Source: Achromobacter spanius (lineage in GTDB: Bacteria > Pseudomonadota > Gammaproteobacteria > Burkholderiales > Burkholderiaceae_B). From it: a stretch of 64,000 bases of DNA. Shown in pieces: positions 17,732 to 25,897 of this stretch. Location: the NCBI RefSeq assembly GCF_029637605.1, contig NZ_CP121261.1, positions 4,588,001-4,652,000 of the forward strand, in the 5' to 3' direction. A model generated the notes under the pieces. The model saw only the letters and a program-made list of their open reading frames with translations, was not told where the DNA came from and ran no database searches. The position numbers and the translations under genes are program-made. Each line of letters starts with the position of its first letter. Position 1 is the first letter of the stretch.

Positions 17732-18622
17732 TCAGTGCTGGCGGTGCGCGTTGCGGTATTGGCCGGGGGTAAGGCCGATGGCCTCGCGGAACACGCGCGA
17801 CAGGTGGCTGGCGTTGCCAAAGCCGCTGGCCTGCGCAATGCCGGCCAGATCACCCTTGCCCGCCGCCAGCAGCCCGCGCGCATGCGCCAGGCGCCGCGCG
17901 CGCACCCAGGCGTGCGGCGGCTCGCCGAACGAGGTGTGGAACATGCGGGCGAAATGGTAGGTGGACAAGGCCGCCACGCCCGCCAGTTGGTCCAGCGTCA
18001 AGGGTTCGTGCAGGTGCGCGTCCACATAGTCCATGACGCGCCGGCGCACGGCGGGCGCCAGGCCGCCGCGCGCGGGTTGCGGCGTCTTGCGCGCCACGCC
18101 CTGTTGCAGCAAATGGTGCAGCACGGTTTCGGCGGCGCTGCTGGCGGCCAGGCGGTCGGCGGGTTGCGCCCAATCGGTGCCCAGCAGTTGCCGGCACACG
18201 TCGATCAGCGAGGGGTCCTGGATGTAGGTGCGGTCGCGCAGTTCCAGCGCGCGGGGCTCGCAGTCCAGGCGCATGACGGCTTCGCGAGCCAACCGTTCGG
18301 GGGCGATGTACAGGTGCAGGAAATGAACCGTGTCGTTCATGCACCAGCGCGAATAGTGTTCGGCCGGCAGCACGCAGAATTTTCCGGCGCCGCCATGCAG
18401 CGTGTCGCGGCCTACGCGAAACGACTTGTCGCCGCCGTGCAGGTAGAGCGACAGCGTGTGATGGCCGGGCGTGTCGTAGCCCAGCGTTTCGTGCGCGCTG
18501 CGCCGCCATTGCGAGATGGCCATTCCTTCGCCCAAGGGCGACGCGCGTTCCAGCGTGGCGGTGGAACGCGACAGGGTGCGAAAGACGGAGAAGTCGGCGG
18601 GGGCCGAAGCAGCGGTGCCCAT
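17732..18622 (-). CDS. AraC family transcriptional regulator
   Basis: A 296-residue regulator. The N-terminal 180 residues form a cupin-like ligand domain (HTLSLYLHGGDKSFRVGRDTLHGGAGKFCVLPAEHYSRW). The last 100 residues hold the two helix-turn-helix motifs of AraC proteins: LTLDQLAGVAALSTYHFARMF and DLAGIAQASGFGNASHLSRVF, ending in GLTPGQYR. It is transcribed away from an EamA transporter gene with 159 bases between the starts, so control of that exporter is likely but inferred only from position. Confidence 0.88.
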   Translation of the reverse strand: MGTAASAPADFSVFRTLSRSTATLERASPLGEGMAISQWRRSAHETLGYDTPGHHTLSLYLHGGDKSFRVGRDTLHGGAGKFCVLPAEHYSRWCMNDTVHFLHLYIAPERLAREAVMRLDCEPRALELRDRTYIQDPSLIDVCRQLLGTDWAQPADRLAASSAAETVLHHLLQQGVARKTPQPARGGLAPAVRRRVMDYVDAHLHEPLTLDQLAGVAALSTYHFARMFHTSFGEPPHAWVRARRLAHARGLLAAGKGDLAGIAQASGFGNASHLSRVFREAIGLTPGQYRNAHRQH

Positions 18623-18781
18623 AGTGGCGAAATGCTAAGCGATCTTTCGCTTGCCGCGCTGCCGGGGCGCGCAAAAACAGCAAGATCCGGCAATCGCCTG
18701 GAAGGGCGGCGGCGCACACTGGCGTCCAGGTGGGCGGCCCATCGGTGGCTGCTTCGTGTCCCTTCTTTTGCGCATCGCATC

Positions 18782-19675
18782 GTGAACCTCTTTCTGTATT
18801 TCCTGACTGTCGTCATCTGGGGCACCACCTGGATCGCCATCAAGCTGCAACTGGGCGTGGTGGCCATTCCCGTATCGATCTTTTATCGCTTCGCGCTGGC
18901 GGGCCTGGTCTTGTTCGCCGTGCTGCGCTTGACCCGCAAGCTGCAGAAGCTGGACCGGCGCGGGCACTGGCTTTGTGTGGGCCAGGGGCTGTGTCTCTTC
19001 TGCTTGAATTTCCTGTGCTTCTACACGGCCACGCAATGGATACCGAGTGGCCTGGTGTCGGTGGTGTTTTCGGCCGCGACGCTGTGGAACGCGCTGAACG
19101 CCCGCCTGTGGTTCGGCACCCGGATTGCGCCACGCGTGATGGTGGCCGGAGCGATCGGCTTTTCGGGTCTGGTGCTGCTGTTCTGGCCCGAGCTTGCCAG
19201 CCAGCAGGCCAGCCACGAAACCTTGCTGGGGCTGGGCTTTGCGCTGTTGGGCACGTTCTGCTTTTCCACCGGCAACATGTTGTCGTCCTTGCAGCAGCGC
19301 GCGGGCGTGCGGCCTCTGACCGGCAATGCCTACAGCATGCTCTACGGCGCGGCCATCTTGCTGGCGGGTTGCCTGGTGGCCGGCCTGCCGTTTCAGTTCG
19401 ACTCGTCGACGCCGTATGTCGGCGCCCTGTTGTATCTGGCGATTCCGGGGTCGGTGATTGCGTTCACGGCGTATTTGACGCTGGTCGGGCGCATGGGGCC
19501 GGCGCGCGCCGCCTACTGCACGGTGCTGTTCCCGGTGGTGGCGCTGGGCGTGTCAACGGTGGCCGAGGGCTACCAGTGGACGCCGCCCGCGCTGGTGGGC
19601 CTGGCGTTGGTGATGAGCGGCAACCTGTTGGTCTTTTCCAAGTGGTCGCCGTTTGTGCGGCGGGTGGCGGCGTAG
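18782..19675 (+). CDS. EamA/DMT superfamily transporter
   Basis: A 297-residue inner-membrane protein of the drug/metabolite transporter superfamily with two EamA repeats. It begins NLFLYFLTVVIWGTTWIAIKLQLG, with the typical WGTTW of the first helix, and the second repeat starts near LLGLGFALLGTFCFSTGNMLSS and runs to FPVVALGVSTVAEGYQWTPPALVGLALVMSGNLLVF. Ten helices are expected. The frame stays open far upstream, but only the GTG at 18782 gives the family N-terminus; no good ribosome site is visible. The divergent AraC regulator is the probable controller. Substrate unknown. Confidence 0.83.
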   Translation: MNLFLYFLTVVIWGTTWIAIKLQLGVVAIPVSIFYRFALAGLVLFAVLRLTRKLQKLDRRGHWLCVGQGLCLFCLNFLCFYTATQWIPSGLVSVVFSAATLWNALNARLWFGTRIAPRVMVAGAIGFSGLVLLFWPELASQQASHETLLGLGFALLGTFCFSTGNMLSSLQQRAGVRPLTGNAYSMLYGAAILLAGCLVAGLPFQFDSSTPYVGALLYLAIPGSVIAFTAYLTLVGRMGPARAAYCTVLFPVVALGVSTVAEGYQWTPPALVGLALVMSGNLLVFSKWSPFVRRVAA

Positions 19676-19719
19676 ATTGAAATCAGGCCAGAGCGCAGGC
19701 CGGATTTTCAGTCCGAAGA

Positions 19720-20955
19720 TCAGGCCGGCGTCGATCGCGCCAGCCGGCCCAACGCATCCAGCAGGCGGTCAATTTCGTCGTCGTGGGTCAGGGGGCTGAC
19801 CGACACGCGCGCAATCTGCGACAGGCCGCGCGCTTCCATGTCCAGCGGCGTGTAGGGCACGCCATTGCTGCCGATGGTGATGCCGCCCGCCGCCAGCGCG
19901 CGTTGCACGTCGGGGGCGTTCCAGCCTTTCAGATTGAACGCGATCAGGCCGGATTTTTCACGGCCCTGGTCCAGCACGGCAATGCCGGGAATGGCCGCGA
20001 GTTCAGCACGCAGCTTCTGGGCGGTGGCGTCCACGGTGGCGCGGATGCAATCCACTCCCAGTTCCAGCGCCTCTTGCAAGGCATGGGCCAAGCCACACCG
20101 CAGCGCCATCGAGGCTTCGGCAAACTCCAGCCGCGCGGCGTCCGCCCGCAGCATGGGCCGGCCGTCCACCCCCAGGGGGGCGGAATGCGTGTCGACGAAC
20201 GCGGGCGTCAACTGGTCCAGGAAGCCGCGCCGCACATACAGCAGGCCGGTGCCACGCGGGCCGCGCAGCGCTTTGCGGCCCACGCTGCTGAGCACATCGC
20301 AGCCGATGTCGGCGACATCAATCGGCAACTGGCCAAGCGCTTGCGCCGCATCCACAAAATAGGGAATGCCGGCCTTGCGCGCGACGCGGCCGATGGCTGC
20401 GGCCGGGTTGATCAGGCCGCCGTTGGCCGGCAGCCAGGTCAGCGTGATCAGCCGCACGCGCTCGTCCAGCATGGCGGCCAGCGCGTCGGCGTCCACACAG
20501 CCGCTGGCGTCCGACGGAATGGTTTCCAGCACGGCACCCGCGCGCTCGGCGCTAAAGCGCATGGTGGCCAGGTTGCCGCCCCATTCATGGCGCCCAACCA
20601 GGATGCGGTCGCCCGGCCGCCACGGCGCAAGTGCCGCGAAGGCCGCACCCCAGCCGGCGGAATTGCCGCTGGTCAGGGCGATCTCGTCCGGCTGTGCATT
20701 CAGCAACTGGGCGGCCAGCGTGCGGGCGCTTTCCGTCAGCGCGCGCGCGGCCACGCCGGCTTCCATGGGGCCTTGGGTGGCCTCGCGATGCAGATGCGCC
20801 TGGATGGCTTGCACGGTGCCGGACGACGGCAGCGAGGAACCCGCGTGATTGAAGTGGACGCTGGTTTGCGTGCCCGGCGTCTGGGCGCGCAAGGCCTGGA
20901 GGGTGGCGGGACTGAGGGGGGCGGAACTTGGGGCGGAACTCGGGGCGGCGGACAT
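19720..20955 (-). CDS. Class V PLP-dependent aminotransferase / lyase
   Basis: A 411-residue fold-type I PLP enzyme of the aminotransferase class V / cysteine desulfurase superfamily, of the isopenicillin-N-epimerase-like branch. Visible features are FNHAGSSLPS near the N-terminus, TSGNSAGWGAAF for cofactor phosphate binding, the Asp-containing IPYFVDAAQALGQLPIDV, and the Schiff-base lysine in SVGRKALRGPRGTGLLYVRRG. Substrate is not known. A RidA-family gene ends 19 bases upstream on the same strand; RidA proteins clear reactive enamine/imine products of PLP enzymes, which suggests that this enzyme makes such an intermediate. The first 12 residues are low-complexity Ser/Ala/Pro. Confidence 0.85.
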   Translation of the reverse strand: MSAAPSSAPSSAPLSPATLQALRAQTPGTQTSVHFNHAGSSLPSSGTVQAIQAHLHREATQGPMEAGVAARALTESARTLAAQLLNAQPDEIALTSGNSAGWGAAFAALAPWRPGDRILVGRHEWGGNLATMRFSAERAGAVLETIPSDASGCVDADALAAMLDERVRLITLTWLPANGGLINPAAAIGRVARKAGIPYFVDAAQALGQLPIDVADIGCDVLSSVGRKALRGPRGTGLLYVRRGFLDQLTPAFVDTHSAPLGVDGRPMLRADAARLEFAEASMALRCGLAHALQEALELGVDCIRATVDATAQKLRAELAAIPGIAVLDQGREKSGLIAFNLKGWNAPDVQRALAAGGITIGSNGVPYTPLDMEARGLSQIARVSVSPLTHDDEIDRLLDALGRLARSTPA

Positions 20956-20974
20956 GGTGGAGGTTATGGAAGGC

Positions 20975-21448
20975 TCAGGCTGAGGTCAGGGCGATGACGG
21001 CTTCGATTTCCACCGCGACGCCTTGCGGCAAGGACGCCACGCCGACGGCGCTGCGCGCATGGCGGCCGGCGTCGCCGAACACCTCCACCATCAGGTCAGA
21101 GGCGCCGTTGGCGATAGCGCTCTGGCGATTGAAGTCAGGCGTGCTGGCCACAAAGACACCCAGGCGCACGACGCGCGCGACACGGTCCAGGCGGTCGCCG
21201 GTGGCGGCGGCAATTTGCGCCAACAATCCCAGCGCGGACAGGCGGGCCGCTTCAATGCCGTCGGCATCGGAAATCTGGTTGCCCAACTGGCCCAGGTACT
21301 GGGGTTTGCCGCCCTTGCGCGAAATCTGCCCCGAGATGGTGAGCAGGTTGCCTTCCAGCACAAAGGGCACGTAGTTTGCGGCGGGCGCGGCGGCCGCTTC
21401 CAGGGCGTAGCCCAGTTCGCTGACGCGGCCGGAAATCGTTTGGGTCAT
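20975..21448 (-). CDS. RidA/YjgF/YER057c/UK114 family protein
   Basis: A 157-residue member of the RidA superfamily, whose founding enzyme hydrolyses 2-aminoacrylate and related imines. The family core is visible: LLTISGQISRKGG, LGLLAQIAAATGDRLDRVARVVRLGVFVAS, FGDAGRHARSAVGVASLPQGVAVEIEAVIAL. The arginine of HARSAVG occupies the position of the carboxylate-binding arginine in active RidA. It is longer at the N-terminus than canonical RidA (about 128 residues), a feature of other RidA subfamilies. AGGTGA precedes the ATG. It lies directly upstream of a PLP enzyme gene and downstream of a LysR gene on the same strand. Confidence 0.88.
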   Translation of the reverse strand: MTQTISGRVSELGYALEAAAAPAANYVPFVLEGNLLTISGQISRKGGKPQYLGQLGNQISDADGIEAARLSALGLLAQIAAATGDRLDRVARVVRLGVFVASTPDFNRQSAIANGASDLMVEVFGDAGRHARSAVGVASLPQGVAVEIEAVIALTSA

Positions 21449-21584
21449 GGTGGATCACCTGTGAAGAAGTTGAGGATGCATGCGGTGCGTGGGTCGCACG
21501 GCGAGTGCACGGAGGCAATTGTTGATGCTATCGGCCGCGCCGCCGCCTGACCAATCAATTCTTGCGCCCGACGCATGAGTCAAA

Positions 21585-22511
21585 CTAATGCGTGCCGGCG
21601 TCGTCCGGGTCATCCGCCCGCGCCGCCTCGGCCAGCCAGTCGCGCAAGGCGAGGGCCGCGGGCGTCAGCGCTCCGCGTGGCGTCACAAACCACCAGCCTA
21701 TGCGGGGGTCTTGCAGGACGGCATCGGGCAAGGCCTGCACCAGGGCGCCACTGGCCAGGTGCGGCGCAATCAGCCGGTGCCGGCCCATGGCCAGCCCTTG
21801 TCCCGCCAAGGCGGCTTCGACCACGATGTTGTAGTCATGCAGGCGCACCGTCTGGGCGCGGCCCAGGTCCATGCCGAAGCGCCGCGCCCAGGCATCCCAT
21901 TCAAAGGGTTGCCTGGCGTGCGAGGTCAACAGGGGATGGCGCAGCAGATCATCCGGGGTGCGGGCGCGCTTGCGTCCCCGCCCAAGCGCTGGTGCGCAAA
22001 CCACGGACAGGGTTTCCGTCATGAGCAGCCGCGCGCTCACCCCGGGCCATGCGCCGCGACCATAGCGTATGGCCACGTCCACCTCGCCGCCCGCCACGTC
22101 GGCCAGACCGATGTCGGGCTGCAATTGCAGGTCGATGCCGGGATGCGCGGCGGCAAACGCGGGTAGCCGTGGAGCCAGCCACCGCGTGGCGAATGAGGCC
22201 AGCAAGCCGACCTTCAGCGTGATGCGCGCGGCGGCGGGCGCACGGATCTGGTCGGTGCCTTGACGCAGCAGTTCGAATGCCGCGTGCACATGGTCGTAGT
22301 AGGCCTGCCCGGCGGGCGTCAGCGCCACCGCGCGCGTGCGGCGCTCAAATAGTGCAATGCCCAGTTCGCTTTCCAGCCGCTGGATGTGGTGGCTGATGGC
22401 GCTTTGCGTAACGAAGAGCTCCTGCGCCGCCAGCGAAAAGCTCAGGCGCCGCGCTGCCGCTTCAAAGGCGCGCAGGGATACCAGGGCGGGCAGGGATCGC
22501 GTGGAACGCAT
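21585..22511 (-). CDS. LysR family transcriptional regulator (GcvA-like)
   Basis: A 308-residue LysR-type regulator. The N-terminal winged HTH is clear (LRAFEAAARRLSFSLAAQELFVTQSAISHHIQRLESELGIALFERRTRAVALTPAGQAYY), followed by a substrate-binding domain with LASFATRWLAPRLPAFAAAHPGIDLQLQPD and IRYGRGAWPGVSARLLMTE, a pattern typical of the GcvA subgroup. It lies upstream of the RidA and aminotransferase genes with a 136-base gap that could hold their promoter. Control of those genes is inferred from position; unusually they are co-directional rather than divergent. Confidence 0.88.
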   Translation of the reverse strand: MRSTRSLPALVSLRAFEAAARRLSFSLAAQELFVTQSAISHHIQRLESELGIALFERRTRAVALTPAGQAYYDHVHAAFELLRQGTDQIRAPAAARITLKVGLLASFATRWLAPRLPAFAAAHPGIDLQLQPDIGLADVAGGEVDVAIRYGRGAWPGVSARLLMTETLSVVCAPALGRGRKRARTPDDLLRHPLLTSHARQPFEWDAWARRFGMDLGRAQTVRLHDYNIVVEAALAGQGLAMGRHRLIAPHLASGALVQALPDAVLQDPRIGWWFVTPRGALTPAALALRDWLAEAARADDPDDAGTH

Positions 22512-22639
22512 GAGGAAGGCGGTGGTGTCGCTCTGTGATGTCGCGCGGTGATGTGGATACGGATGCGCGTCATGCTACGCGCTTCGAAACCCGGAATGCA
22601 AAGCACGGGTGCAAAACGCGCTTGTGCAAGCCCCAATGC

Positions 22640-22671
22640 AAAAAGCCCGCAAACAGGTTGCGGGCTTTTTT
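22640..22671. terminator. Bidirectional terminator hairpin downstream of tRNA-Asn
   Basis: AAAAAGCCCGCAA and its near-complement TTGCGGGCTTTTTT flank a short loop. The A-run on one side and T-run on the other let it work in both directions. It lies just after the 3' end of the minus-strand tRNA-Asn gene. Confidence 0.8.
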
Positions 22672-22717
22672 AGGGGTACTGCTAGCGGTGCGGCTTTTAC
22701 ATGCACTGCTGAATTCT

Positions 22718-22793
22718 TGGCTCCCCGAGCTGGGCTCGAACCAGCGACCTGCGGATTAACAGTCCGTCGCTCTACCGACTGAGCTATCGGGGA
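22718..22793 (-). tRNA. tRNA-Asn(GTT)
   Basis: The minus strand folds as a 76-base tRNA with encoded CCA. Acceptor TCCCCGA pairs with TCGGGGA, the D-arm has AGCTCAGTCGGTAGAGC, the anticodon loop reads CTGTTAA with anticodon GTT, and the T-arm has GGTTCGAGCCC. A strong promoter lies upstream and a terminator downstream, so it is an independent transcription unit. Confidence 0.97.
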
Positions 22794-22810
22794 ACAGGTA
22801 GAGGGGCCGA

Positions 22811-22839
22811 ATTATGCACAAAAAATGGGAAGAATGCAA
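22811..22839 (-). promoter_or_regulatory. Promoter of tRNA-Asn
   Basis: TTGCAT (22839-22834) and CATAAT (22816-22811) on the minus strand are separated by exactly 17 bases, and lie 18 bases upstream of the mature tRNA 5' end. Confidence 0.7.
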
Positions 22840-22979
22840 AGCGGCCTGAAAATTTTGTTCAGGCGTGCTGGATTGCGTGGGCCGTGCGGAAGAGTTGCGG
22901 CACGATATCGCGCAGCAAGCGGTCGCTGGGATAGTCGTGACGCGGCGCGCTACGCAACCCGGCGTCGTTCTGCAACGTG

Positions 22980-23068
22980 GTGGGGCTACGCCCTTCGCCC
23001 GGCCGCGTGCCGCCAAGCTGGGCGAGCGCCAGGGCCAGACCGTCGTGATCGAGAACAAGCCGGATTGA
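22980..23068 (+). pseudogene. Decayed fragment of a Bug-family (TctC) solute-binding protein
   Basis: About 29 codons ending in a TGA at 23066-23068 read GGATPFARPRAAKLGERQGQ then TVVIENKPD. This matches the conserved internal block of Bug proteins (GG-T-D--AR--A-KLGE-LGQ--VVENKPGAG); compare RKLGESLGQPIVVENKAGAGG in the intact Bug gene at 61659-62636 of this window. No signal peptide precedes it and no binding lobes follow, so it is a remnant. The adjoining bases (22862-22975) read on the minus strand as a 38-codon tail ending RDIVPQLFRTAHAIQHA and a stop, possibly the end of a second broken gene that I do not recognise. The rest of 22840-23208 shows nothing convincing. Confidence 0.6.
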
Positions 23069-23208
23069 TCGGCTGAATGCGCCTGGCGCACACGCCGGAA
23101 ATTGCCTATTCGTCCGGCAGTTCCGGCGTGACCGATGCGCGTCAGGCTAATCCCTTATCATGGCAACCAGAAGGCTCGCGACCTCTCTCGATTTTTCTGG
23201 ATTACTCC

Positions 23209-24597
23209 ATGTCTTCGTTCGACATTCAGTTGCTGCTCACCGCCCTGGTGAGCGTCTTGGTGCTGGTCGCTCTCATCGTTTCCCGCATACGCATGCATCC
23301 GCTGCTGGCGCTATTGATCGTGTCGATCGGCGTTGGCTTCGCCACGGGCATGGCGCCCACGACCATTGTGAAGAACCTGACCGACGGCGCCGGCAAAACG
23401 CTGGGCGCGGTCGGCGTGGTCATCGCGCTTGGCGCCATGCTGGGCAAGATCCTGGCGGATTCCGGCACCACCGAGCGCCTGGCCAACGCCATTTTGCGGC
23501 GCACCTCTGTTCGCATGATTCCGTGGGCCATGACGCTGGTGGCGTTTGTCATCGGCATCCCCATGTTCTTCGAAGTGGGCCTGGTGGTCATGCTGCCGCT
23601 GATCTTCAGCGTGGCGCGCAAGCTGGAAGGCCAGCAACGTTTCAAGGGATCGCCCTACATCTACGTGGGCGTGCCGGTCATTGCCGCCCTGGCCGCCATG
23701 CACGGCATGGTGCCGCCGCATCCCGGCCCGCTGACCGCCATCGCCACCTTGAAGACCACGGTCGGCCCCACGATGATCTACGGCTTTCTGGCCGCCCTGC
23801 CCGCCATGGTGCTAGGTGGCCCGTTGTACGGTGCATTCCTCACGCCGCGCATGACGACCCGCCCCGACGAAGCCTTGCTGGAGCAGTTCACCGCCACCAC
23901 GGAACACGGTTCGGGCGCGTCTGCACCCAGCGTCGGCCTGGGTGTATTGGCGGCCTTGCTGCCCGCCCTGCTGATGTTGGTACACGCGCTGGCTGAGATG
24001 CTGCTGCCCAAGGATTCCAGCCTGATGCACGTGGCGGCCTTCCTGGGCAACCCGCTGGTCGCCATGTTGCTGGGCGTGTTGTTCGCCGCCGTGACGCTGG
24101 TGTTCATGCGCGGTGGCGACGCGGAAAAACTGCGAGACGGCTTGGGCAAAAGCCTGAAACCCATCGCCGGCATCATGCTGATCATCGCGGGCGGCGGCGC
24201 GTTCCAGCAGGTGCTGACCAGCGCCAAGGTGGGCGACGCCATCGTGCACCTGACGCATCAGTTCGCGTTTCCGCCCTTGATCCTGGGCTGGCTGATCGCC
24301 ATGCTGCTATCGGTATCCACGGGTTCTGCCACCGTTGGCATCGTGGGCGCGGCGGGCCTGTTGGCGCCGTTGGCAGGATCGGACCCCACCTTGAACCTGC
24401 CGCTGCTGGCGCTGTCGATCGGCTGCGGCTCGCTGTTCTTCAACTACGCCAATCATGCCGGCTTCTGGATGGTGAAAGAGTCGTTCGGCATGACGATGGG
24501 CGAAGCCACCAAAACGATTTCGGTCGTGCAATCGATTGTGGCGGTGGCAGGCTTGATCATGGTGCTGCTGTTCAACATGCTGCCGGCGTTGGGTTGA
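23209..24597 (+). CDS. GntP family permease (gluconate/sugar-acid:H+ symporter)
   Basis: A 462-residue inner-membrane transporter of the GntP family, which imports gluconate and related sugar or hydroxy acids with protons. It has about twelve hydrophobic helices. Family landmarks include HPLLALLIVSIGVGFATGM, VGVVIALGAMLGKILADSGTTERLAN, GIPMFFEVGLVVMLPLIF, ALAAMHGMVPPHPGPLTAI and LLSVSTGSATVGIVGAAGL. The frame is open 44 codons further upstream, but the ATG at 23209 gives the typical start MSSFDIQLLLTALVSVLVLVALI. It is a lone gene flanked by two tRNA genes on the opposite strand, with no kinase or dehydrogenase beside it, so the substrate is open. Confidence 0.9.
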   Translation: MSSFDIQLLLTALVSVLVLVALIVSRIRMHPLLALLIVSIGVGFATGMAPTTIVKNLTDGAGKTLGAVGVVIALGAMLGKILADSGTTERLANAILRRTSVRMIPWAMTLVAFVIGIPMFFEVGLVVMLPLIFSVARKLEGQQRFKGSPYIYVGVPVIAALAAMHGMVPPHPGPLTAIATLKTTVGPTMIYGFLAALPAMVLGGPLYGAFLTPRMTTRPDEALLEQFTATTEHGSGASAPSVGLGVLAALLPALLMLVHALAEMLLPKDSSLMHVAAFLGNPLVAMLLGVLFAAVTLVFMRGGDAEKLRDGLGKSLKPIAGIMLIIAGGGAFQQVLTSAKVGDAIVHLTHQFAFPPLILGWLIAMLLSVSTGSATVGIVGAAGLLAPLAGSDPTLNLPLLALSIGCGSLFFNYANHAGFWMVKESFGMTMGEATKTISVVQSIVAVAGLIMVLLFNMLPALG

Positions 24598-24621
24598 GGG
24601 CGGCGGGATGTGGTTGAAAGC

Positions 24622-24655
24622 AAAAATCCCAACCGGATGGGTTGGGATTTTTTGT
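24622..24655. terminator. Bidirectional terminator between gntP-type gene and tRNA-Thr
   Basis: AAAAATCCCAACC (24622-24634), loop GGAT, GGTTGGGATTTTTT (24639-24652). The convergent GntP permease and tRNA-Thr genes can share it. Confidence 0.85.
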
Positions 24656-24675
24656 GGCAATCGCGCGGTAGTTTC

Positions 24676-24751
24676 TGGTGCCGGTGAAAGGAATCGAACC
24701 CTCGACCTTCTCATTACAAGTGAGCTGCTCTACCAACTGAGCTACACCGGC
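24676..24751 (-). tRNA. tRNA-Thr(TGT)
   Basis: A 76-base minus-strand tRNA with encoded CCA. Acceptor GCCGGTG pairs with CACCGGC, the D-arm is AGCTCAGTTGGTAGAGC, the anticodon loop CTTGTAA carries anticodon TGT, and the T-arm is GGTTCGATTCC. Confidence 0.97.
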
Positions 24752-24781
24752 ACGGCGTGCCGGGGCACGCGCAGGGTCTGC

Positions 24782-24809
24782 ATTGTAATGAATATTGCGG
24801 CGTTTGTAA
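24782..24809 (-). promoter_or_regulatory. Promoter of tRNA-Thr
   Basis: On the minus strand TTACAA (24809-24804) and TACAAT (24787-24782) are 16 bases apart, 31 bases before the tRNA 5' end. Confidence 0.6.
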
Positions 24810-24851
24810 GGCCGGCAGCCCACAGGGGGAAAACGGGTCCGCCGACCTCCT

Positions 24852-25886
24852 TTATCGCTGAATCTCTTGCGGCTGGCCGTGATGCAGCGATGCTGTGATG
24901 GCGCGGGCAATACGCGTGGCTTCGGTGGCGTCTTGCAGTGACAGCGGCGAGGCGCCGTCCGTGCGGCAGGCGTTTACGAAAGCCGTCAGCTCATGACGAA
25001 AGGCATCGGAGAAGCGCTCAAAGAAATCGGCCGTCGCCTGATGCCGCACGCCGTGCTCGTCACTGCGCACAACATGGTCGCGCGGTGCGCCCTGTCCGAT
25101 CAATAGTTTGCCCTCTGTGCCGATGATTTCGGTGTGTTGCTCGTGTCCGTGCGCGAATGTGCGCGAGGCGTAGAACACGGCTCGGGCGCCACCCTCGAAT
25201 TCAACTATGGCCAGCCCGTTGTCCACGTCACCCATCGCGGCCAGGTCCTCATGAACCGCAATGGTGCCGCTGGCGAACGCGCGCGTGGCTTTGGGGTTGC
25301 CCAGCATCCAGCGCGCCAGGTCGACGTCATGCACGCTGCAATCCATGAAGATGCCGCCCGAGGTGGGCGCGAAAGCGAGAAAGCCGCCGTCCGGATCCAG
25401 GCGGTCGCAGGTTTGCGAGCGCACCAGGAAGGGCCGGCCGATTTCGCCTTGCCGAACGCTGTCGAAGGCGTGGGCGTGACTGGGGTCGAAACGCCTGACG
25501 AAGCCCACCATGGCGATCAGGTCGGGTCGTGCCGACGCGGCCGCTTCCACCCGCAGGCAATCCGCCACGTCTAGCGCCAAGGGCTTTTCGATGAAGACGT
25601 GCTTGCCCGCTTGCAGCGCGGCGATCGCCTGGTCGGCATGCAGGGACGTGGGGGTGACCAGCACGATGGCGTCAAGGTCGGGATCTTGCAAGAAGGCGTT
25701 GAAATCGCTGTATGTCTTGCCTACGCCCAGCGTGGCTTCAGCGTAGGCGCGCTCGGTTTCGACCGGGCTGCAGGCCGCGATCAAGACGCAGTCAGGCGTA
25801 TGAAACGCCAGGTTTTCGGCATGCCGCCGCCCAAGCCGGCCCAGGCCGGCGATACCTACGCGCAAGGGTGCGCTTGCAGTGCTCAT
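24852..25886 (-). CDS. Gfo/Idh/MocA family oxidoreductase (inositol dehydrogenase-like)
   Basis: A 344-residue NAD(P)-dependent oxidoreductase. The N-terminal Rossmann fold has VGIAGLGRLGRRHAENL, then the family motif GKHVFIEKPLALD with its catalytic lysine, and the C-terminal domain has GGIFMDCSVHDVDLARWMLG with the Asp/His pair of the family. It follows the iolG-like gene by 11 bases in the same operon, beside the inositol genes, so a second inositol isomer (scyllo-, chiro- or a methylated inositol) or the 2-keto product is a likely substrate. The ATG at 25886 gives a standard Rossmann start; the open frame upstream of it overlaps iolG and is not coding. Confidence 0.87.
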   Translation of the reverse strand: MSTASAPLRVGIAGLGRLGRRHAENLAFHTPDCVLIAACSPVETERAYAEATLGVGKTYSDFNAFLQDPDLDAIVLVTPTSLHADQAIAALQAGKHVFIEKPLALDVADCLRVEAAASARPDLIAMVGFVRRFDPSHAHAFDSVRQGEIGRPFLVRSQTCDRLDPDGGFLAFAPTSGGIFMDCSVHDVDLARWMLGNPKATRAFASGTIAVHEDLAAMGDVDNGLAIVEFEGGARAVFYASRTFAHGHEQHTEIIGTEGKLLIGQGAPRDHVVRSDEHGVRHQATADFFERFSDAFRHELTAFVNACRTDGASPLSLQDATEATRIARAITASLHHGQPQEIQR

Positions 25887-25897
25887 GGTGGCGCCTC

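Noticed and set aside
17540..18781. Long N-terminal extension of the EamA transporter
   Set aside because: The frame is open but runs antisense to the AraC regulator; the transporter fold starts only at 18782.
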